A DNA stretch of 64,000 bases from Meconema thalassinum. Taxonomy: Eukaryota; Arthropoda; Insecta; Orthoptera; Tettigoniidae. A program made the position numbers and the translations under genes. The notes under the pieces are model-generated. The model worked only from the letters and a program-made list of their open reading frames with translations, searched no databases and had not been told where the DNA came from. The stretch spans positions 236,824,362 to 236,888,361 of the forward strand of contig OX336398.1 of assembly GCA_946902985.2 (NCBI GenBank). The letters run 5' to 3'. Below, piece after piece: positions 52,006 through 63,011 of this stretch. How positions within the stretch are numbered: position 1 is the stretch's first letter; the number at the start of each line of letters is the position of its first letter.

Positions 52006-53275
52006 TATATTATTATTATTGTTGTTTGAGTCTTCAGTCTTTCGACTGGTTTGATGCAGCTCTCCATGCTTCCCTGTCCTGATCTAATCGTTCCATCTCT
52101 ACATAGCTACCACACCCCCACACCCTACAACCGAGGCAATCTGTTAAACATATTCCAACCTTGGTCTACCCCTACTTTTCTCATCCTCGACCCTTCCTTC
52201 TATAACTAAGTTTGCTATTCCTGACTGTCTTAATATGTGTCCTACCAACTTATCTCTTCTCTTCATTAGCAGTTGCCAGAAATATCTCTCCTCTCCCACT
52301 CGTCTTAATACCTCTTCATTCGTAACCCTATCTACCCATCTGATCATCATTGTCCTGTAACAACACATTTCAAACGCTTCAATTCTCCTCTTTTCTGCTG
52401 CACCAATAGTCCGAGTTTCACTTCCATAGAGTGCCACGCTCCAGACAAAGGCCTTCAAAAATGACTTCCTAATACATAAATCTATATTCGATGTCAACAG
52501 ATTCCTTTTCTGTAGAAATGCTCTCCTTGCCTGTGTTAACCTACTTTTTATATCCTCTTTGCTTCGTCCATCACTGGTTATTTTGCTTCCCAAGTAACAG
52601 AAATCGCCTACTTCCTATAGCTGTTCACCTGCCAATTCAACATCCATAGGGGTTTCTGGTTTCTTTTGACTGAATTCCAATATTTTTGTTTTTACATTTA
52701 CTGTATTAATTTTCATCATGAATTCTTTTCTCAAGACAGAATCCATACCATTCAAAAACTCATTCAAATCCTCAGGCTTGTCGGCCAAGATGACGATGTC
52801 ATCAGACATCAGCAAATCTCAGAGTTGAAATTATTTCTCCTTGAATCTTTACTCCTACTTTGAATTTTTCTCCAATTTCTTTCATTGCTTGTTCAATGTA
52901 TAGATTGAAAAGTATTGATGATAAGTTCCAGCCTTGCCTTACACCTTTCTGAATACCAGCTTCTCTCTCATGTCCTTCAGCTCGAATAACTGCTGTCTGG
53001 TTTCTGTATAGATTGTAGATCACCCTCCTATCCCTATACTTTATTCCAATTGTCTTCAAAATGTCAAACAACTTACTCCAATCAACGTTATTAAAAGCCT
53101 ATTCTAAGTCTACAAAAGCCATGAACATTCTCTTATCCTTCCTTATTCTAGCTTCCAAAATCAGCCTTTAGACTTAGTATAGCTTCCCTTGTTCCTACGT
53201 TTCTCCTGAAGCCAGACTGGTCTTCACCCAACTCTCTATCTGTCTTTCCATCCTCTTGTAAATTATTCTGGTAAA
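52006..53275 (-). pseudogene. LINE reverse transcriptase, C-terminal half (copy 2)
   Basis: Minus-strand pieces in order: EDQSGFRRNVGTREAILSL (about 53210), FDILKTIGIKYRDRRVIYNL and KGVRQGWNLSSILFNLYIEQ (53071-52930), the catalytic region LRFAD then SDDIVILAD (52815-52790), and MGSKITSDGRSKEDIKSRL. The last piece (52600-52144) has FVWSVALYGSETRTIGAAEK and SRGRPRLEYV. The 3' end (left) is AAGACTGAAGACTCAAACAA with an (ATA)n tail. It is 5'-truncated upstream of the RT and broken by several frameshifts. Related to 37165-37800. Confidence 0.9.
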
Positions 53276-53344
53276 TTATTATTATTGATGTGTAACATCT
53301 TTCCGCTCGGTTGCTGGATAGTTTTGTGGGAGTGATTTTGAAAA

Positions 53345-53645
53345 TTGGGGACGGAAGTGGATCGGAACGATCGAGCTGGCAGTGGTGGATCAAACGGAAG
53401 TATGCACTGCCCGCTCGATCGATCAAACGGAAGTGTACTAGCTGACAGTGGTGGACAACGGAATTATGCACTGCCCGCTCGATCGATCAAACGGAAGTGT
53501 ACTAGCTGGCAGTGGTGGACAACGGAAGTATGCACTGCCCGCTCGATCGATCGAATGGAAGTGTGCCCTAGCTGGCAGTGGTGGATCGAACGGAAGTATA
53601 AGACGCACTGCCAACTCGATCGATCGATCCAGCTGGCACTGGTAA
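53345..53645. repeat. 64-66-bp tandem repeat with GATCGATC cores
   Basis: CTGGCAGTGG or CTGACAGTGG recurs at 53376, 53442, 53506 and 53572, with a partial at 53630. Each unit includes GCACTGCCCGCTCGATCGAT and CGGAAGTGTACTAG. Frames are open on both strands because the units lack stops, so long frames here are not evidence of genes. Confidence 0.9.
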
Positions 53646-53989
53646 AAGAAACAATCAGCACGCGGTGTCGAAAATTGATACCATGACGCACTCTCGGCCA
53701 TGTGGAATGTATATGACATACTGAACGGAAAACGCTCATGCGAACTCTGGTGTCAAGTGATTTAAACAAATGACATGGTACATGTTCGAAGTCTTCGTAT
53801 CAGTATTTAAATGGTAAAATGCCTTAATATCAAACATTGTAAGTAGTCGGCATTGCATTGGCATAAGGCATTTTAAACTCAATGTCACTCAGGAACGTTA
53901 TCGAAACAAGCAAAATATAAATGAAACTTAATTCCGCAATGCAGTATTATTGGAACGTGGAAATAAGTCACCATCTTGTGCACAATATT

Positions 53990-54080
53990 TGCGTAGTCGA
54001 AATAGCCGTGGGGTTATTGCGTATGATTGTGAATCTAGAGATCTTGAGTTCGAATCCTGGGCGGGGTAGATATTTTTGCT
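53990..54080 (+). mobile_element. tRNA-like SINE head
   Basis: GTCGAAATAGCCGTGGGG (A-box-like) and TTGAGTTCGAATCCTGGGCG (B box) are spaced as in a tRNA. There is no closing acceptor stem, and no SINE body I recognise follows. Confidence 0.5.
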
Positions 54081-54453
54081 ACCAGATTATCATTTTAAAC
54101 GATATTTATCATATCAATATGACTCATTTTAACAGAATCCATATGAAATTACGTGTTGGTCTGTGAATCAAGAGGACCTGTTTATAAGGAATTTAAGGTT
54201 ATGAGCGGTGTCGCGTCTATTAATCTAGTTGATCCATATCGTATTCTTTATTTAGGCTAGTGCTGGTGGAAGCGACAAATCATCTAATAAAATGAGTTAT
54301 TATAAACTACAATATCTGTAAAACACTCCCTTTTACAATAGATTAATATTTGTGCCAATAATAGTATAAAATACCGGTGTATCAACAATTTCACGTGAGG
54401 TTTCTTCTATGTCAGATGTTACACATCATATGCGACTACTGTAAGGCTCGTAA

Positions 54454-54456
<3 letters not shown>

Positions 54457-54484
<28 letters not shown>
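54457..54484. repeat. (TTA)n microsatellite
   Basis: About nine TTA units immediately precede the LINE 3' fragment at 54485. Confidence 0.9.
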
Positions 54485-54922
54485 AGTGAAAGAGATAAGA
54501 GTCCAGGCGGAGAAAAGCCAATGCAGTGAGTTCTCAGTTACGGTTTACAGTATTCTGCAAGAAAAAGTCAGTGTAGTGACGAAACTCTTCCTACGTCGCT
54601 CAGTATTCAGATCGACCTTGCTGTATGGAAGTGAGAGCTGGATAGGTTCAGGTAACTGATATGAAGGTAGCACGAATGATTGCTGGCACAAATAGATGGG
54701 AGCAATGGCAGGAGGGTACACGTGATGAAGAGATAAAAGCTATAAGTTAGAAATGAACACGCTAGAAGAAGCTATTCGTATGAGCCGACTCTGACGATGG
54801 GGTTATGCGATGAGAATGTAGGAGGAGAGATTAGGCTACCTAAGAGGTTAATGAGTTCCACTATAGAGGGTAAGAGAAGTAGAGGTAGACCTAGAAGGTA
54901 ATGGTTAGATTCAGTGTTGAAC
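54485..54922 (+). pseudogene. LINE 3' fragment, interrupted by a Tc1 element
   Basis: Broken plus-strand frames give FRSTLLYGSESWIGSG, then ARMIAGTNRWEQWQEGT, MNTLEEAIRMSRL and RSRGRPRR, the C-terminal pattern of LINE reverse transcriptases. The sequence stops where a Tc1 terminus begins after TA (54923-54924). Confidence 0.7.
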
Positions 54923-54924
54923 TA

Positions 54925-55860
54925 CAGTCCCTAACAAAAGTTTAAGACCACTTTGATCTATGTTAATTTTTTATCACAAGAAATTAATAGACTATGCTAT
55001 TTTTTTAAACCAAAATCATTTTAGTACACACACGAGACTGTTATCGAACACCAGTCAAAGTTTCTTCGAGGTTTTTATGATTTTAGGGTATATACTCTCA
55101 CTTTTGCAGAATACATGTAACTTTATTGAGAAATGCAAAATCAAGTTGTAAAAAAAATATTTTACGTGAATTAATATGCTACATTTTACGAAAGAAAATT
55201 ACCTTAATACGCACAAGAGACTGTTTTCTAATGCCAAAGAATGTTTCTTCCAAGTCTCTAAGATTTTTGGGCAATTATACCCATTTTTGTCGAACACACG
55301 TGAATTTGTTGAAAAATGTCAAATCATGATGAAAAATTAAACTTTAATTTTAATAAATTAAAAACAAACTTTTAACTTTGTTTCATCAATAATCAATTGG
55401 TCTTCCTTTGTGTTTCAAACACATTCGAACACGTTTTCGCATGCTCAGGATCAGCTTTCGGCATTCATGGGGCGTAATTTCATACCAAACTTCCTGAACA
55501 TCTCTTGGTTGATCGACGAATACATGGATACCTATAACGTTCCACAGGTTTTCTATTCGATTAAGATCAGTAGCCTACTCCTAGATGGTCATGGCAACAA
55601 TCTGCCACTTTGGTTGGTTGGTTCCTTAGTTTAGGGGCTGCGACAACGCGGTCATGTAGCCCCGTAATCTGCCACTTTAATGATTCAAAATTTCCGCTTC
55701 CCCAAACAAGATAAACCAAACCGGTTTCCACTCAACGGATGTTTTCAACCAAAAAAGTGAAACCTGAACTATCGATTGCGAGCTCGTTCAATAATACAGA
55801 TAGCCTTTCCTAAACATTTTTCAGTTTTTGATAATTTTTCTGGTTTTTTTTTTCAGAAAG
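54925..55860 (-). mobile_element. Tc1-like transposon remnant, one end preserved
   Basis: The left terminus CAGTCCCTAACAAAAGTTTA (54925) follows TA and is typical of Tc1 elements. On the minus strand near 55590-55385, broken frames give NRIENLWNVIGIHVFVDQPR and RKLILSMRKRVRMCLKHKG, the C-terminal part of a Tc1 transposase after its last catalytic acidic residue. Segments CGAACACCAG and ACACGAGACTGTTATC are repeated at 55020 and 55205. The right terminus was not found. A 54-bp SINE tail is inserted at 55612. Confidence 0.8.
55612..55665 (-). mobile_element. 54-bp SINE-B tail-only insertion with 13-bp target duplication
   Basis: The minus strand reads ACGGGGCTACATGACCGC, then GTTGTCGCAGCCCC and ends in AACCAACCAACC. 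AATCTGCCACTTT flanks it exactly at 55599-55611 and 55666-55678. It interrupts the Tc1 remnant. Only the terminal stem and AACC tail of SINE-B are present. Confidence 0.95.
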
Positions 55861-55899
55861 TATGGAAAGAATTGTAAAATGATAAGGAAATTATTCTGA

Positions 55900-56145
55900 G
55901 TCGCCTCCGTAGCGTAGCGGTCAGCATGGTTAGCTGCCGCCCCGGAGGTCCTGGGTTCGATTCCCGGGTCTGCCACGAAATTTGAAAAGTGGTATGAGGA
56001 CTAGAACGGGGTCTACTCAGCCTCGGGTGGTCCAACTGAGTAGAGGGGGTTCGATTCCCACCTCAGCCATCCTCGAAGTGGTTTTCCGTGGTTTCCCACT
56101 TCGTCTTCGGGAAAATGCCGGGATGGTACTGTACCCGATATCCAG
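55900..56145 (+). mobile_element. tRNA-derived SINE
   Basis: GCCTCCGTAGCGTAGCGGTC (A-box region) and CCTGGGTTCGATTCCCGGG (B box, about 55955) open the copy. The body ACGAAATTTGAAAAGTGG and GGTTTTCCGTGGTTTCCCAC with AAAATGCCGGGATGG follow. It resembles the pair at 44715-45305. Confidence 0.85.
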
Positions 56146-59100
56146 ATAGTAGGCTGTCAGATATCCGCCCCCTCAATCGGATTGCCAATAATCAAACGCA
56201 CCGGCACAGCTACATCAATGAAAATGGCACTGACAGATACTATCGAGATTAGAGCACAATAGTTAACAAGAAAATTATTGTGGAACACACCAAAATATAC
56301 GGGGTTTCATACTTACCTTTACTTACCTCTTAAATTTATCTCGGGGACTGGGTTGTCAACTGGATCACTTAAAAGTATGCCCACACAATAACCTCCACCA
56401 TGATATTTAAAATGAACCAGAACGAAGACGAGAAACTTTAAACTGCACAATAATTTATTTCACATAAAGAATGATTTTAACAAAAAAAAAAAAAAAATCC
56501 ACGTGGCAATCAGAAGCCATCGACCACATAACCATGTCCTCCTGTAGGACCTGTATTCTCTACATATAATGTTTCAGCTTTCTCAAGCTCATAGCAACGT
56601 AAAAATAATAATGCATATGGAATGCAAACGGGATTTGGGATGAGACACATATATCAATTGTTTTGCGTGTTTATATACTTCACATTTTATTTATAGCCAC
56701 AAGGCTATTATGGAACGTCCTTGGCCTCTGTAACACAGTTGTCCGGGCCAGCTGCAATGCACCTGTATCGTCAAAGTGGACTCCCGTTCGTTCAACCCTA
56801 GCATAAGCGTGTTACCTCAGAGCTTGGCTCTCCTTTTCAAATACGTAAATGTTCACATCTCAACTGAAATATTATCACGCAAATGTCTTACATGCTTCAT
56901 TCAAACACCAGTGGATTCCTCCAATAATCCCAAATCATGATTAATTGTTCAAACCACTTGCTTAATTAGCGTTGTTTACAGTATAAAACAAAACTCTAAA
57001 TGTTAATTAATTATTTATAACAATAATAAATTGTTTATAACAATGTCGAATGACAATTGAAAATTTTATACACGCCTGTATTAATCACTATCATTTCAAA
57101 TTATTTAACAAAGATATTTACAAAATTATTTTACAATATTATATTGTTTATATTATTTATACAAGGAATACATTAAACCACACGTTTATCCGGTTGATAA
57201 TTACTTAAATCGTGGTGATATAATCGACCAATGAAGGTTAGTTATATTTAACTGTCAAATTCAGGTTTAATAAGGTTTAATAATAATTATTAATATTTGT
57301 GACTGTAACCTCCATTCAAAATCTTTATCTCAAATTATTTAACACTCTTGTTAATTTTAACAGTATCTTCATATGAATAATCTTTCAAAGAACAAGAACA
57401 ATACATTCAGCGGGAAAATACTTCGCTTATAACGCACAAAATTGCACAAAAATTGGCCCAAAATTCATCATATATCTTCATATATATGGCATAAAAATCT
57501 TCCAAACTACACACAAAATCCTCCACTTATTAATTCATCAACTTCATTAATTATTGTGGGAACCTCCTTCATTATTCAAGGGCATTACTCAACAGCGACT
57601 TTTACACGTCCACTGAACTAACGATTATACATCCATTGTTCCTCTTTAAAAATTCTTATATTCATCAATTGTAATAATGACTGTTATTATTTAACCTTCG
57701 TGGGTTTCATTCATGAATCGATATGAAGTAAAAATTTGCCAATCACAAATAAATTTAATAGCAAATACGATTAGACACTCCTGCCTGGTCTATCAAAATT
57801 GAGATTAACATCTTCAAAGTAACGCAGTATAAAAATACTATCTTCAAACAAAGTTCATCTAAACTGCATGAATAGTCGAATAGAATACAATTAGATTGTG
57901 GAATGCAAACATTATTGTTCCAATCTAGAATTGAGAAAAACTCCTATCAAATGTTCATTACTATAGTGTATTCAATAAATCGAAATAAAAGTTCATATTT
58001 CATAAAATTGTCTATAATGCAATGATAAATGTCTATGTTGCAATCATGTTCATGAGACGACGAGTATTTCAAAGATCGTCGATATCGTAATAGATTTTAA
58101 CGCTCTAAAATCATTTAATTATTCTTCTTTCTTGAGGATGACAGAAAATTGGTCAAAGTAATTTACTGAATAGAATTACTTTAATAAAATGACACGCTGT
58201 CTGAATTCAAATCTGCCATAGCAAATCATTAACTTTACAGTCAAATCGTGACTACAAAAATATGCAAATTACTGAAAGAATCTAAATCATCAGTCTCAAC
58301 TGATCCAAAATTATTAAGTATGCCAATGACATAGCAATGTCTCAAAAATCGAAGAAAAAGGCATAAATCATCGAAGTGTACTGAGTACAGAAATATCAAT
58401 CAAGAAAATGGGGCAAAAGATAGGACAAAAAATATGGGAAGAATGGTTGCTCAGATATCGCTACAAGACTCAAATAATACAAGAAACGTTCACGACTACC
58501 TTATCTGTTGATTGAAGATCTAGAGGAAAGTTTTCAAAGAAAACTGCTGTTGGTTCCATTTCACCAGCGTAAAGATGTGCTCCGTCCTCGAACCTGGAAT
58601 CAGCGTCCTCGGAGAATCGAACTGCTTCCTCCTCCGAAATTGCACTGGTCCGTGGATACGAAAAACATCCTTCTGGCAAAACTCTTCTTTGTGCGCCGGG
58701 ACAACCCTGGCCTCTCTTGAAAGTTCCCTGAAGTTCTTGCAGGAATTCGCCATGAAGTTTATTGTAGTTATTTCCGCAGAAATATTCATAGTTGTGGAGT
58801 ATGAAAATATTTCCACTGTTATCTGGTATAATTCAGCGATGGATTCACGATGCATGAGTGTAGTTGGATGTTCACTACATGCTCGCTTTTGTAGAAAGAC
58901 GATTAACGAAGTTCCATGCTGTTACTTTACTCCAACGATATATGTCCCAATTGCATTAAAGCCTTAGCCTTCCATCTCAACTACTGTTATAATCATTGAA
59001 AGCACTGCAAGATTATAATGTTCCATAGTCGAATGTATCGTTGTAATACCAAACGTATTCTCCAATATCACTGTTGCACTCCACGTGTCAGCCGTAGTGT

Positions 59101-60352
59101 ATAATGTGGAATTTTAAAAGTGTTTCTCATGTGGCGAGAAAATCACTTTTGTTGGCAGCCTTAAAGTTCCAATATCTTTCGAAGTATAACTGTGAAATTG
59201 TTCAAATCTTGTACACACCTCAATGTTGTACTGCCCAATAGAACTATAATACAGGCTGAAGTTAGCGCTTGATATCTTGACTGGTGGAAACGTTAATGTG
59301 AGCGTTTCAACTTCACCTAGTTTCGAGCAGCGTAAAATGGAACTGCTCCGAGTTCGTTCGTTGCGCCGGGCTTTAACCACGCTAAAGACAACTTGTAACG
59401 TTTCGCGGCTAGTGCACAGCTTGGCCCATGCTTGGGTGACATGTTGTAACGTTTCATAGCTCGTGATATAAAATGAGTGCAGTAAATAGCTCGGTTAATA
59501 GGGCGCCAATCTCCAACAGACGGTTGTGAGATAAATTTATGTTTATTAAATTGAGATTCTTTACTTTCGGGGGAGGGGCAGCAGAGGCTAGCTGTAAAAC
59601 ACCTTATTCTATTTATTTTGACCTCTGGGAAGTCTAGCATTGAATAAATATTGACTGAAAGTCATAGAAGTTAAAAATAATTTATTAACAAACAGGATGA
59701 GATGAATGACGTCTTGCGACCTTCCAAACAGATAAAATAAGAAGGGGAAGTTATTTCTTTAAATTACTGAAGTTAATAGTATTTACGTCCGACTTGCAAT
59801 TGACAAATATGCATGAGCTCACCGGGATGTAGATCTTCCTGGGCGATGTTGGCGGACGTATCTCGTTCCTGAAGTAGACATCTCGCGTGGTCTTTCATGG
59901 ACCCAAGTACCAATCCTACCTGATAAAGCTATCTGCCCACTAATTGCACAGATACTGTTGCCTAGCTGAGTGAATGGAATGGTTTCACTCGTCTCCGATA
60001 TTCAGCGCAATGCTGGAAATATCCTAGCTAGATCTCCACTGAATTTACTAGTTGAACTTTATGAACTTTGGTAGTTGAATCTCAACAAGTGAGGTCCAAG
60101 TTTAGAATTTGGAGTGCTTTCAAGTGAAAACCTAATAATATTCTTCCTCTCCATACAGCTCTGTCCCGGCTTATATATGGCAATTATGTCTCCCACCAGC
60201 AGTAGGGGATCTGCCAATTGCAATATCAAAGTATTGTCTACAGAAAGTGACGCTCCTTTCTTATTGGCCGAAGTAAGTCCTTTATCAAGCACCAAGTGGC
60301 TATATTGGGTTAAGGTCTCTCCACCAGTGACACACTTCCATATGGGTGTCAT
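56146..60352. other. AT-rich region without supported genes
   Basis: About 4.2 kb of very AT-rich sequence. TTTATT-type runs that read AATAAAT on the minus strand (56455, 59675) could be polyadenylation signals of decayed retroelements. A more GC-balanced block at 58490-58760 and minus-strand frames at 58855-58520 and 60352-60059 have no domain I recognise. Confidence 0.4.
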
Positions 60353-60796
60353 GTAACGGTATCTTCCTTAAAAAATCACAAGGTTGCAGTTTTCTCGTCG
60401 TAAAACAATTTATTCTAAAAAGCTGTAGGGTCCATTGTTCCGACATCTTTTAGAATTAGCCTGTTGGCTACCGAGGGTCACTCCTGGTTGTGGCTCCCTT
60501 TCCACTCTTCCTGCCTCTTCATAAGCGGTTTTATGACGGTTCAAGCGGTATCTATTGTCAGTTGTTAGTTCCACAAGTGAGCTCAAGAAATATATTTATT
60601 GGGGGAGGGGTTGTAAATTTACGGTTTGAAATCTCGGGTGACGTCTAATTACAAGAATGGATGAAAATAAACATATGATTTTATACTACCCTTAAACACA
60701 ATAAATATATACAGGCACTATCGTTGCAATTGCACATCAATATAGTACTCTTAGTTCAATTGTTTTGGGTGTGGTGCACAAACACCACAATCGCCC
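60353..60796 (-). repeat. Candidate LTR (minus strand) next to a polypurine tract
   Basis: Read on the minus strand, ATGGGGGCGAT just before 60796 resembles a polypurine tract, followed by TGTGGTGTTTGTGCACCACA. An A/T-rich TATATATTTATT (about 60705) and AATAAATATATTTC (about 60595) follow. A possible end ...CCGTTACA is at 60353. The second LTR would lie beyond the window, so this is inference from layout only. Confidence 0.35.
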
Positions 60797-61647
60797 CCAT
60801 GAGTCGACGAATAAATTCCCAATTTTGAGAATGACTCATCCCCTGAAAACAATTACACAACACTTCAATACATATACACAATACACTCAAATCTTCAGAT
60901 CAACAATACATTTAATATGTCATTTCTTTCAATGTTTATTCTTATCCAGTTTGTCTGAACTTATTTCACTCGAAGGGCGTTCTTTATGGCATACAGCATT
61001 TCAACTGTAGAAGGTTGAATTTTACACGAATAATTGCACACGCATACACACGCAAAGTGTTTGCTCTTACAAAATGCAATTACAAGTCGGAGGATAAGAT
61101 ATGTCTTCTGCCTTGTGTAACACCATCTTTCAACAAAACATTACTCTTCCCAGTAGTCACTACTTACAGAAAATTTATTCTTAACAAAACTTCATGGTAT
61201 CAAAATTAGACAACTTAGCGACATAGTGGTACACTCTATCTAACCAACTACCTGCGCTCCTACCAGCCTTATATATCCTTACATTATTTCAATGCGTAAC
61301 CATTACTGTTATTCTAACCCTATGATTATAACCATCCTACACAATCTTACTCACAAATCTAAATCATATTCACACCCTGTATCTTAATCATTATTATATG
61401 AAAAACACCCTTAATTCTTCTCCGCCTCATCTAATTACTGTCATCGCTTCTAACATAACTTCAGAGTTCAGTAGCTCTCAATGCTTTCTCTCACAAACTA
61501 CTGGTAAACCGCTACTCAATTTAAATTTCTCACGAATTAGTCGTATTTTACTTACCTCTTTCTCTTTTTCAATCCTACTACATTTAACTCAATTAACTTC
61601 GAATTTTAACAAATCCCTTTCAATAATTTCTAAATATTAAGCCAACC

Positions 61648-61649
<2 letters not shown>

Positions 61650-61702
<53 letters not shown>
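61650..61702. repeat. (ATT)n microsatellite
   Basis: About 17 uninterrupted ATT units, the longest simple repeat of the window. Confidence 0.95.
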
Positions 61703-61703
<1 letters not shown>

Positions 61704-61936
61704 GTATTACTTTCATGTGTGCCGGACAACAACACAACACACCATCAATTCGCTATCGCTCATCATCAGTAACATTTACAAGTGGTTTAACTGGGTATTT
61801 AGCCTTGCAATATATTTGGCTGTGTTCTAAAACTTGCGTATTAAGATCTTGAAACTATAACTTGGATCATCTCTTGGGTGTACTCCCTCATTACTCTGTT
61901 TCTTTGTGTGCATACATTCGCTATTTTTATACTTCA

Positions 61937-62114
61937 AAACTCCCAACCTCTACGATTACTTCACGTATTCACGTAGACACCACAAAAACCTCCTCAAAAC
62001 TCCCAACATCTACGAGTACTTCACGTATTCACGTAGACACCACAAAAACCTCCTCAAAACTCCCAACATCTACGAGTACTTCAAGTATTCACGTAGACAC
62101 CACAAAAACCTCCT
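61937..62114. repeat. 60-bp tandem repeat, three units
   Basis: AAAACTCCCAACATCTACGA recurs at 61937, 61997 and 62057, each with TTCACGTATTCACGTAGACA. Units differ at a few bases. Two plus-strand frames stay open through it and encode 20-residue repeats, but no flanking gene supports them. Confidence 0.92.
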
Positions 62115-63011
62115 GCTCAGAGTTATTAATCTCCTCTGGCATACTTACCTCTCCAAAACCTTCCTCCTCCATAACTTCATTTGGCCACTTACCAACCTGA
62201 AACCTCATGGCTCAACGGCATTAAAACTCGCTGGCATCCTTACTTACTACCTCAGTCACGTCATTTACGTGAAATTTACACACACACACACATACTTACA
62301 CACACATCCATCTCCAAGTACCAGATGTCCTATAGTTTAATACTTCCTTATTTCCATCATATGTTGGTTATTTCAGACCCTGCCTTACCATCCATCACTT
62401 CTAAACCACTTCTAAATTTCTCCAACTGTAGTCACTGATGACTTCGCTGTTCTCAAATGAAATTTCTTTACTGCATATCAATACTTACTTCAATTCAACT
62501 CGTTAATTTTATTCTCACTGTATCACATCATCTTAAATCATTCACGAATCTCTACATTATTATTATTATTATGGTTGTCATAATAGTTCTTTCATTAGGT
62601 TACTTACCATTTCTCTTATTACTTTCTCAGATACATTATTCTTAGAATACTTACTTCTGCATACTACGCACATTTTAACACAGTATATCATTATATATCG
62701 ATAAGCGGTTCACCGTCTTTACCTAGTTTATAAGCACAAGCTTTTGTTTGCTGCTCCCTCACTTGTTCATACAACTCTGAACTGATACAAGATTTCAGGC
62801 TTCAAGAATCCACCAAAATTTAATTCTACGCCCCCCACACTTCTATTTAAACAATGAGCTGACATGCTCCACGACCTTAATCTCTATTAATACTATTTAC
62901 CTCCTTATTGTAGTATACTTTAATATCTACGTCATAACTCCCTAATTTAATTACATTAAATAAATAAACTTTAACTACACGACTAAGTCTCCGACCTCTT
63001 TTTACACTCCA

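Noticed and set aside
53345..53769. Several overlapping 60-113-residue frames
   Set aside because: They result from stop-free minisatellite units on both strands.
55905..55980. A functional tRNA gene
   Set aside because: A and B boxes are good but there is no closing acceptor stem and a SINE body follows; the same holds for the other tRNA-like heads in the window.
58520..58967. Possible host exons around 58500-58970
   Set aside because: The block is more GC-balanced than its surroundings, but no conserved peptide or matched splice sites could be recognised.
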